The notes under the pieces were generated by a model. That model saw nothing but the letters and a program-made list of their open reading frames with translations. It made no database searches and was not told the origin of the DNA. Shown piece by piece: positions 1-5,911 of a stretch of 30,426 nt of DNA. Both the position numbers and the translations under genes were made by a program. Each line of letters starts with the position of its first letter. The first letter of the stretch is position 1. Origin of the DNA: Duodenibacillus sp964509205 (lineage in GTDB: Bacteria > Pseudomonadota > Gammaproteobacteria > Burkholderiales > Burkholderiaceae_F). The DNA is taken from NCBI GenBank assembly GCA_964509205.1, contig CAZDVW010000019.1, positions 1 to 30,426 on the forward strand, written 5' to 3'.

Positions 1-142
1 TAACAACCGCCTGTCCCGTTCCCGCCACAAACTTCGAATGGATCTCGGAGCTATTGACTGAAATGGAGTGTGTTTTCCGGGGCACAAAATGGGTCGTATT
101 TTTTGGCCAAAGCGAGTGAAAGTTATTAATTTGTCTCGGCAT
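1..142 (-). other. Open frame running off the left edge, possible partial gene
   Basis: On the minus strand an ATG at 142 opens a frame of 47 codons with no stop before the window ends. It starts MPRQINNFHSLWPKN and lies just downstream of, and in the same direction as, the integrase gene. There is no clear Shine-Dalgarno sequence before the ATG, and I recognise no family in the visible residues. A frame this long can arise by chance, so this is listed only as the sole open frame I examined in the 165-base left flank. No convincing terminator, tRNA or attachment core was seen there. Confidence 0.15.
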
Positions 143-165
143 GGTTAAGGCATTTGGGCAGAAAT

Positions 166-1518
166 TTATTGCTGATCAGCGAGTTCTTTTAGGAGCAGGG
201 AGGCTTCTTCTGAACAACAGAAATCTGCCCACTGCTGCATGATTTTTCTTCGTCTTGTAATGGCCTTAGCTCTGTCATAACGCAACTTATCGATGTTGTG
301 ATGAAGAGCTAATTCAGTGAGCGTCCAATCAACGCCGTGATCGGTTCCCCAGGTTTTAAAGGTGGATCGAAAACCGTGAATGTGAATGCGTTGCCCTGAA
401 ATTTCATCGACAAACCCGTTTCCGCCGAGTGTCAGATCCGCCTTCGAGATTGTTTTGATCAGATCCAGAAGCAACCGATAATCAAACTGTTTTCCGTTTC
501 GCGTTGCGAATACGTAGGGACAATTTAAATTGAGCCCAATTTGTTTTTTCTTCATGACCAGGAGAACATTTCGCGCTTGCTTGCTGATGGGAACGACATG
601 CTCGCCGTTTCGGTATCCGCATTTCATGTTTTCTGCCGGGATCGTCCAAAGTGTGAGATGTTTGTCAAAATCACCCCAACGTGCCGGTTGCGTGAGTTCA
701 CGATTCAGAGAACCGGTGATATTTCCAATGCGGGATGCCGTCAGTAATGTAAAGAGAAGAGCCATTGCCGATGTTCTATGGCGAAATTTTTCCGTTAAAA
801 GGAACCCAACAAATCGCCTGACGTCTTTCCCGGAAAGTGCCGGATGGGGATAGCCCTTGATGCGTTTTCCCGGTCGGCAGACCAGAACGGAGAGAAGAGC
901 CGCATCGGCCGGAGAAAGTTTTTCAGAAGGCAAAAAGCTGTTGGCCCGACACCAGTGAAAGAACTTAGAAATATCTTGGCGCAATTTCTTGACGGTTGAC
1001 TCGTGAAGAGTTTGATAGGCAAGATTCAAAATACGGGCAATGTCTGCGGATGTCACTTCTTCAGGCGCCATATTTCCGATTTCTGAGAAGACATGGTTCT
1101 TCCCGCGACCGATTGAGTCTTTGTACATTTTTTCAGAATGACCGGATCCTCTGTTTTGTTCATAGGCTGCCCACTGAAGCCAAAGCGACTCGACTGTTTT
1201 CGGACTGTCTCGAAAATAGATTAATTCCGAAAAGGGGCCTTTTAGGTCAAAGCAGTCAATGAAAATCTGTCGGCACAAGGCGGCTCTTTCTCGTGCTTCC
1301 TTGAGCGTCGTTTCTGGATACTCTCCGAGAGTGCGATAAAACCGGCGACCGTGAATTTGAATACGAAGACGCCACTTGCGTCGAAACTGATCCGCTGTTT
1401 TTTCAATACTTAATGCAAGCCCAGTTGTGCCGGGATCCGTGTGTTCGCCGGGAATGCTGCAAAGAGAAGAGAGAATTTCGTCGTTAAACGGTTCTTGAGT
1501 CATAAACAAATTTTCCAT
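166..1518 (-). CDS. int: Site-specific tyrosine recombinase (P4-type integrase)
   Basis: A 450-residue integrase of the tyrosine recombinase superfamily, which would cut and rejoin DNA at an attachment site to integrate or excise a mobile element. The N-terminal third carries an arm-binding-like segment (GRRFYRTLGEYPETTLKEAR) typical of the P4/DUF4102 group, followed by a SAM-like core-binding region. The C-terminal catalytic domain shows Arg263 (TASRIGNITG), His381 and Arg384 (HGFRSTF), a second His at 406-407 and nucleophile Tyr414 (LRYDRAKA), so it looks intact. The ATG at 1518 has no good Shine-Dalgarno. A second ATG at 1503 (residue 6) sits after a GGAAAA stretch and could be the true start. 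No other phage or island gene is visible, so it is either a solitary remnant or the end of an element lying to the left. Confidence 0.88.
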   Translation of the reverse strand: MENLFMTQEPFNDEILSSLCSIPGEHTDPGTTGLALSIEKTADQFRRKWRLRIQIHGRRFYRTLGEYPETTLKEARERAALCRQIFIDCFDLKGPFSELIYFRDSPKTVESLWLQWAAYEQNRGSGHSEKMYKDSIGRGKNHVFSEIGNMAPEEVTSADIARILNLAYQTLHESTVKKLRQDISKFFHWCRANSFLPSEKLSPADAALLSVLVCRPGKRIKGYPHPALSGKDVRRFVGFLLTEKFRHRTSAMALLFTLLTASRIGNITGSLNRELTQPARWGDFDKHLTLWTIPAENMKCGYRNGEHVVPISKQARNVLLVMKKKQIGLNLNCPYVFATRNGKQFDYRLLLDLIKTISKADLTLGGNGFVDEISGQRIHIHGFRSTFKTWGTDHGVDWTLTELALHHNIDKLRYDRAKAITRRRKIMQQWADFCCSEEASLLLKELADQQ

Positions 1519-1552
1519 GTGAAAAAAGAAGACATTTTCAGTATGGAAAATT
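1509..1552. repeat. Perfect 10-bp inverted repeat spanning the integrase start codon
   Basis: AATTTTCCAT at 1509-1518 and its exact reverse complement ATGGAAAATT at 1543-1552 are separated by 24 bp. The left arm contains the integrase ATG (complement of 1516-1518). The arrangement suits an operator for autorepression, an integrase or excisionase binding site, or an mRNA stem that hides the start codon. Which of these applies cannot be told from sequence. Confidence 0.55.
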
Positions 1553-1661
1553 GGTAGTGAGACTAATCGGCAGCGCGGCCTCAGCTGAAGGTCTGAGGAA
1601 GGCGGGTGTCAATAAAGGTTGAAAAGGTTGCAGAAGTCGGATTGCAGGCTATGGCGGTCAC

Positions 1662-1701
1662 AAAAAAACGTTGAGCTCCGCTTTCACGGAGTTCAACGTT
1701 T
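1662..1701 (-). terminator. Rho-independent terminator after aroG
   Basis: Arms 1666-1680 and 1687-1701 form a 15-position stem (AAACGTTGA.CTCCG type, one mismatch or wobble) with a six-base loop. Read on the minus strand it is followed by a run of seven T (1668-1662). It lies 24 bases beyond the aroG stop codon, so it ends that transcript and separates it from the integrase gene. Confidence 0.85.
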
Positions 1702-1725
1702 GCATTAGCACAGAGGAAGGAAGAA

Positions 1726-2787
1726 TTAGAAGCCTCTGCGCTTTCTGACGGCGACAGCCAGATTCTCAAGCATAGTGACCGTGTCCTTCCAGCCTACGCA
1801 AGCATCCGTGACGGACTGTCCGTAGGTCATCGGTTTGTCAATTGAGATGTCTTGACGGCCTTCGACGAGGTTGGATTCAATCATGACGCCGGCGATTGCG
1901 CGGTTTCCTGCGCTGATCTGTTCACACAGATTCTCTGTTACGACAACTTGGTTGCTGAAAACTTTGTGCGAGTTCGAGTGGGATACGTCAATCATTACGG
2001 CCTCGGGGCGATCTGCCTTTTTAAGCAGTTCACAGGCATCCTGAATACTTTGCGCATCGTAGTTTGTCGTTTTTCCGCCCCGAAGAATAATGTGGCAGTC
2101 GTCATTTCCGGTCGTTGAGATGATGGCGCAGATGCCGGCCTTTGTAACGCCGAGGAAAGAGTGAGGGTAGCGGGCAGCTCCGACTGCGTCAACAGCAATT
2201 TTGACGTCTCCGGAAGTGCCGTTCTTAAAACCGATCGGACAAGAAAGACCGCTTGCAAGTTCTCTGTGGCCTTGGCTTTCCGTTGTGCGAGCACCGACGG
2301 CTCCCCAGCTGATTAAATCGGCGGTGTACTGCGGAGAAATGGTGTCGAGGAATTCCGTAGCCGTGGCAAGCCCTAATTCGTTAATGTCCAAAAGAAGTTT
2401 GCGGGCAAGTCTCAGCCCCTTGTTAATTTGGAAACTTTCATCCATGTCCGGGTCGTTGATCAGCCCTTTCCATCCGACCGTCGTACGCGGTTTTTCAAAA
2501 TAGACGCGCATGATGATTTCGAGGTCTGCGCTCAGTTGGTCGCGAAGACTTTTCAGACGATGAGCGTAATCCATTGCGGCGATCGGATCGTGAATTGAGC
2601 AGGGTCCGACGATGACGAGAAGTCTGTCGTCTTCAAGCCGCATAATGCGATTGGCCGCATCGCGTGCGGCGTGAACGGTAGCGCTTGCCGTCTCTGTGCA
2701 GGGATACTCGTGCAGAAGGTGCATTGGAGGCGCGAGTTCTTGCGTGGATTGAACACGGATGTCGTCAGTTGTTCTGCGTAATGCCAT
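1726..2787 (-). CDS. aroG: 3-deoxy-7-phosphoheptulonate (DAHP) synthase, class I
   Basis: Condenses phosphoenolpyruvate with erythrose 4-phosphate, the first step of the shikimate pathway to Phe, Tyr and Trp. The 353-residue protein matches the usual length of class I (AroA-I-alpha) enzymes. Family motifs are present in order: IVGPCSIHDP, RVYFEKPRTTVGWKGLINDP, GARTTESQ, GFKNGT and DVSHSNS. The start is the ATG at 2787 (MALRRTTDD), preceded by TGAGG and then eight A; the same frame stays open upstream only because it runs through the leader region. The A-run between Shine-Dalgarno and ATG is itself a slippage-prone spacer. The gene sits behind a leader peptide and attenuator terminator (2825-2945), so supply of Phe and Tyr should control its transcription. 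Whether it is the Phe- or Tyr-inhibited isozyme cannot be read with certainty; aroG is used in the broad sense. Confidence 0.95.
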   Translation of the reverse strand: MALRRTTDDIRVQSTQELAPPMHLLHEYPCTETASATVHAARDAANRIMRLEDDRLLVIVGPCSIHDPIAAMDYAHRLKSLRDQLSADLEIIMRVYFEKPRTTVGWKGLINDPDMDESFQINKGLRLARKLLLDINELGLATATEFLDTISPQYTADLISWGAVGARTTESQGHRELASGLSCPIGFKNGTSGDVKIAVDAVGAARYPHSFLGVTKAGICAIISTTGNDDCHIILRGGKTTNYDAQSIQDACELLKKADRPEAVMIDVSHSNSHKVFSNQVVVTENLCEQISAGNRAIAGVMIESNLVEGRQDISIDKPMTYGQSVTDACVGWKDTVTMLENLAVAVRKRRGF

Positions 2788-2824
2788 TTTTTTTTCCTCA
2801 CTGTGTGTTTTTGACGAACCCTCG

Positions 2825-2860
2825 GAAAAGAAAACCGCCGAGAATTCGTCTCGGCGGTTT
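2825..2860 (-). terminator. Attenuator terminator in the aroG leader
   Basis: A perfect 12-bp stem (arms 2832-2843 and 2849-2860, core CCGCCGAGA/TCTCGGCGG) has a five-base loop and is followed on the minus strand by a T-rich tail (TTTTCTTTT, overlapping the stem foot). It lies between the leader peptide stop (2889) and the aroG start (2787), where it would stop transcription before the structural gene. Its 5' arm CGCCGAG (2856-2850) can instead pair with CTCGGCG in the leader ORF (2905-2899), giving a mutually exclusive antiterminator. Confidence 0.88.
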
Positions 2861-2888
2861 AGGTGGTTTGTCAGATGCTTGCGCGCAA

Positions 2889-2945
2889 CTACCCCTTTCG
2901 CCGAGGCGAAATAAAGTAGTAAAAATAAAAGCGAGCGCGAAGCAT
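2889..2945 (-). CDS. Phe/Tyr-rich leader peptide of the aroG attenuator
   Basis: An 18-codon ORF encodes MLRARFYFYYFISPRRKG, with a GAAGGA Shine-Dalgarno eight bases before the ATG at 2945. Codons 6-11 are F-Y-F-Y-Y-F, a run that reads out charged tRNA-Phe and tRNA-Tyr. Codons 14-16 contain the antiterminator strand CTCGGCG. A ribosome stalled on the Phe/Tyr run leaves that strand free to pair with the terminator arm. A ribosome that reaches the TAG at 2889-2891 covers it, and the terminator forms. This is the classical logic of amino-acid operon attenuators (compare pheA and trp leaders). It is too short for ordinary gene calling and would be missed by most annotation. Confidence 0.9.
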   Translation of the reverse strand: MLRARFYFYYFISPRRKG

Positions 2946-2974
2946 ATAAAGGTTCCTTCAATCAATTGCCGTTC

Positions 2975-3003
2975 ACTCTAACGCGTTCTTTTCAAAATAT
3001 CAA
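2975..3003 (-). promoter_or_regulatory. Sigma-70 promoter of the aroG leader transcript
   Basis: On the minus strand, TTGATA (3003-2998) and TAGAGT (2980-2975) are separated by exactly 17 bp, matching the -35 in five of six positions and the -10 in four. Transcription would start near 2968, about 23 bases before the leader peptide ATG. Confidence 0.65.
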
Positions 3004-3101
3004 TAGAGCAATTACCTTAGAAATCGGTTGCCGCTTTCGGCAAAGAAAAGAACCTCGGCAACTTACCGAGTACAATTAGCAAGATTGACGCGAGTATTCG
3101 T

Positions 3102-4091
3102 ATGCCCCTTTTTATACCCGACTATCGCGCGCCGCGTTTTATTCCGGGGCGGCATCTGCAGACGATTCTTCCGGCACGTTTTTTCAGACGGCCGGATATT
3201 CTTTACCGACGGGAAGAAATTACGATGCCCGACGGAGACTTCATGCTGTTTGATTGGGCGGAACCCGCTCCACAATCACCTGATGCGCCTGTGCTGGTTC
3301 ATTTCCACGGTTTGGAAGGGGACTCGCACAGCCACTATGCGGTTGCTCTGATGGCTCACTGCGTGAAAAACGGGGTTCGCGGCGTTGTTGCGCATTTCCG
3401 AAGTTGCGGAGGAAAAATTAATCGCCTGCCGAGAGCTTACTTTGCCGGAGATACGCAAGATAACTCTTGGGTGTTGAGAACTGTTCATGCGCGATTCCCC
3501 AAGGCTCCGATTTTTGCCGTCGGCGTTAGTTTGGGTGGCAATCAGTTAGCGAAGTGTCTCGGTGACTTAGGCTCGAAAATGAGTTTCCTAACCGGGGCTG
3601 TTTGCGTCGGGGCGCCTTTGGATTTGGTCGCCGGAACAGAGGTTATGACGCGCGGAGCGAACATTTTTTATGGAAAAATGTTCCTTTCAACGCTCAAGAA
3701 AAAGGCAGTAGAGAAAGCAAAGATGTTCCCGGATATCGTGGATGCCAAAGAAATCCTGTCATGTAAGAACCTGTATGACTTTGACAGCGTTTACACGGCG
3801 CCTGTTCACGGTTTCCGAAGCGGAATGGACTATTGGACGCGGTGTTCGGCTAAGCCTGTTTTGGATAAGGTTGAAGTCCCGCTTCTTCTGATTAATGCGA
3901 AGAATGATCCCTTTTTACCGGCCTGGGCACTGCCGAGCGTCGATGAGGTCAGTCGATCGGTGTACTTGGATTTTCCTGATGAGGGCGGGCACATCGGTTT
4001 TCCGATTTTCGAGAATGGGAAGGCAAGCCTTTCGTATCTTCCGAAGCGGATTTTTCGCTTCTTCTGGGAGGCGCTTGCTGCGCAACGGTAA
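3102..4091 (+). CDS. YheT-family alpha/beta hydrolase
   Basis: A 329-residue alpha/beta-hydrolase-fold protein of the YheT (AB-hydrolase YheT / UPF0017) family; the substrate is not known from sequence. The N-terminus (PRFIPGRHLQTILPA) is characteristic of this family. The nucleophile elbow is GVSLGGN with Ser143, and the remaining triad members are probably the Asp in NDPFLP and the His in GGHIGF near residue 296. A histidine-rich HFHGLEGDSHSHY segment precedes the elbow. The ATG at 3102 is used. A TACAAT -10-like box lies at 3071-3076 without an obvious partner. Its stop is two bases from the hemH start, so the two are almost certainly co-transcribed, though no functional link to haem is evident. 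Confidence 0.88.
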   Translation: MPLFIPDYRAPRFIPGRHLQTILPARFFRRPDILYRREEITMPDGDFMLFDWAEPAPQSPDAPVLVHFHGLEGDSHSHYAVALMAHCVKNGVRGVVAHFRSCGGKINRLPRAYFAGDTQDNSWVLRTVHARFPKAPIFAVGVSLGGNQLAKCLGDLGSKMSFLTGAVCVGAPLDLVAGTEVMTRGANIFYGKMFLSTLKKKAVEKAKMFPDIVDAKEILSCKNLYDFDSVYTAPVHGFRSGMDYWTRCSAKPVLDKVEVPLLLINAKNDPFLPAWALPSVDEVSRSVYLDFPDEGGHIGFPIFENGKASLSYLPKRIFRFFWEALAAQR

Positions 4092-4093
4092 GA

Positions 4094-5047
4094 ATGGCCA
4101 AAATTGCTCTCCTTCTTGTCAACACCGGGTCACCGTCGGCTCCGACGCCAGAGGCAATTGCCGCTTATCTTTCGCAGTTCTTAAGTGACAGACATATTGT
4201 TGACCTGCCGGCTTTTTTTTGGAAGCCTCTTCTTCACCACGTCATTATCCCGAGACGAAAGAAAATTTCAGCGCAACGCTACGCATCCGTTTGGACTCCG
4301 ACAGGATCTCCGCTTGTTGTAAACATGCAGGAGATCACAACACAACTTCAGGATCGTTTGGGCGGGGAATTTGTCGTTGCGATGGCCATGCGCTACGGAA
4401 GTCCTTCCATCGAGGATGCGTTAGATGCGGTTTTGGCACAAAGACCGGATCGACTTCTTTTGATGCCGATGTTTGCACAAGAGGCCGGGGAAACGCGCGG
4501 CTCTGTGAAAGAGGCATTTTTCGACGCAATCAAACAGAAGGGGTTATCGATCCCTGTTCAAATCGTTGCCCCGTGGTTTGAACATCCGGCCTACATTCAT
4601 GCGTTGAGCGAGAGAATCGGCGCATCGAATCTGGATTGTTCAAAAACACGACTTATTGCAAGCTTTCACGGAATTCCGATTCGAAATTCGACCGAGTATG
4701 TTCGTGAATGCCGCAGAACCACAGAATTGTTGGAAAGTGAACTTGGATTGGAAAACGGAGCCTGCCGAACGGTCTTTCAATCCAAGTTCGGGTTCGGTCG
4801 ATGGACAGAGCCGTCGCTAAAGGATGTCTTGCTTCAAGAGGCGACTCAAGGGACTCGTTCAGTGGCGGTTTTTTGTCCGGGATTCAGTGCGGATTGTCTT
4901 GAGTCAATTGAGGAGGTTGCTGTAAAGTACCGAGCAATTTTCCTTGAGGCCGGCGGGGCAGAATTTACTTATATTTCGGCGTTAAATGCCGGAAAGTCGG
5001 CTCTTGCTCTTTATGAGAGGATCGTTTGTGAAGCGATCCGAGGTTGA
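4094..5047 (+). CDS. hemH: Ferrochelatase
   Basis: Inserts ferrous iron into protoporphyrin IX, the last step of protohaem synthesis, as a soluble or membrane-associated enzyme. The 317-residue protein begins ALLLVNTGSP, the typical ferrochelatase N-terminus. Conserved motifs follow: PLVV, MRYGSPS, SFHGIP with metal/porphyrin-site His192, and PGFSADCLESIEE with Glu270. It starts two bases after the YheT-like gene. Its TGA stop lies inside the -35 element of the downstream grpE promoter, so the transcripts are closely packed. A second haem-pathway gene (hemG-like) lies at 11092-11838 in the opposite direction. Confidence 0.95.
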   Translation: MAKIALLLVNTGSPSAPTPEAIAAYLSQFLSDRHIVDLPAFFWKPLLHHVIIPRRKKISAQRYASVWTPTGSPLVVNMQEITTQLQDRLGGEFVVAMAMRYGSPSIEDALDAVLAQRPDRLLLMPMFAQEAGETRGSVKEAFFDAIKQKGLSIPVQIVAPWFEHPAYIHALSERIGASNLDCSKTRLIASFHGIPIRNSTEYVRECRRTTELLESELGLENGACRTVFQSKFGFGRWTEPSLKDVLLQEATQGTRSVAVFCPGFSADCLESIEEVAVKYRAIFLEAGGAEFTYISALNAGKSALALYERIVCEAIRG

Positions 5048-5072
5048 AATTCGTCCTTTTCGGTACCATATA
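5043..5072 (+). promoter_or_regulatory. Sigma-32-like heat-shock promoter for grpE
   Basis: GTTGAAA (5043-5049) and TACCATATA (5064-5072), separated by 14 bases, resemble the sigma-32 consensus CTTGAAA and CCCCATnT. The -35 box overlaps the hemH stop codon. The position 31 bases before the grpE ATG fits a heat-shock promoter. Confidence 0.65.
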
Positions 5073-5102
5073 TAAGGCACACATTGGTTTTGGAGCAGAT
5101 TT

Positions 5103-5711
5103 ATGTCGGAAGAAAATACGATTGATCCCGCAGAAGAGTTGAGAAAGGCAGAACAAGAGGCCAAGGAAGGCGAATTGGAAAAGCCTGAGGCGACAAAAGA
5201 GTCCGAGTCTCAGACAGAAGGGCAGACGGAGACAGCGGAGGAAAAACCGACAGAAGACACTCTTGAAGCCCAATTGCAGGCAGCCAAAGATCAGGCCGCT
5301 CAACATTACGAACTTTACATCCGTGCAGCCGCGGAGATGGAAAATACGCGCCGACGTTGTGCGCAAGATGTTCTCAAAGCACGCCTTTTCGGAATTGAGT
5401 CATTTGCCAAAAATCTTCTTCCCGTTATCGACAGCCTCGAAAAAGCACTGGCTTCAGCTTCCGAAGCGGATGAAGCAACGCGCAAAGGACTTGAGGTGAC
5501 GATGCGGCAGCTCGATCATGCGTTGGAGGTTTCTGGGATGAAAGCCATTTCTCCGGTCGGAGAGAAGTTTGATCCGAATACGGCGCAAGCGATTGCGACG
5601 GTTCCGGCTGATGCCGAACATCCAAGCGGGACGGTTGTTGTTGTGTTTCAGCGAGGATGGAAACTCAATGACCGAGTTCTGCGTGCGGCAATGGTCAATG
5701 TTGCTCAGTGA
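5103..5711 (+). CDS. grpE: Nucleotide exchange factor GrpE
   Basis: Releases ADP from DnaK and so resets the chaperone cycle in the cytoplasm. The protein has 202 residues. About the first 65 form a very acidic, Glu-rich, low-complexity tail. A long helix with the typical ELYIRAAAEMENTRRRCAQD segment follows, which is the dimer and DnaK-contact region. The C-terminal beta domain carries KFDPNTAQAIATVP and GTVVVVFQRGWKLNDRVLRAAMVNVA, the family signature. The start at 5103 follows a GGAG Shine-Dalgarno (TTGGAGCAG). It opens the grpE-dnaK-dnaJ cluster behind a sigma-32-like promoter and is followed by its own terminator. Confidence 0.96.
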   Translation: MSEENTIDPAEELRKAEQEAKEGELEKPEATKESESQTEGQTETAEEKPTEDTLEAQLQAAKDQAAQHYELYIRAAAEMENTRRRCAQDVLKARLFGIESFAKNLLPVIDSLEKALASASEADEATRKGLEVTMRQLDHALEVSGMKAISPVGEKFDPNTAQAIATVPADAEHPSGTVVVVFQRGWKLNDRVLRAAMVNVAQ

Positions 5712-5766
5712 CGAGAATGTTAATAATCGATTGATTTTTAACATAATTCTTTAGATATTTTTTGCT

Positions 5767-5800
5767 AAATAAGGGAGCTGAATCAGCTCCTTTATTTTTT
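5767..5800 (+). terminator. Rho-independent terminator after grpE
   Basis: Arms 5767-5781 and 5783-5797 are nearly perfect (AAGGGAGCTGA against TCAGCTCCTTT, one G-T pair) with a small loop. The A-rich foot and run of T to 5800 complete the signal. It separates grpE from dnaK, which has its own promoter just downstream. Confidence 0.85.
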
Positions 5801-5802
5801 GC

Positions 5803-5832
5803 ATTGAATTTTTTAAGGTCCGTCCCCATATA
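5803..5832 (+). promoter_or_regulatory. Sigma-32 promoter for dnaK
   Basis: ATTGAAT (5803-5809) and CCCCATATA (5824-5832) are 14 bases apart. The -10 is a perfect sigma-32 match and the -35 a close one. It lies directly after the grpE terminator and about 80 bases before the dnaK ATG. No CIRCE (HrcA) operator is seen. Confidence 0.82.
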
Positions 5833-5911
5833 GAGTGCATCGGGATGAGAAATTGAAAAATTTTCTTGTTCGGGACAGGTTAATTCAGTTATTTCAGAAG
5901 GAATAAACGCT

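Noticed and set aside
1726..2961. A 411-residue form of AroG starting far upstream
   Set aside because: The extra N-terminus is translated from the leader and attenuator region, crosses the terminator stem and has no family similarity; the ATG at 2787 has a Shine-Dalgarno and gives the normal length.
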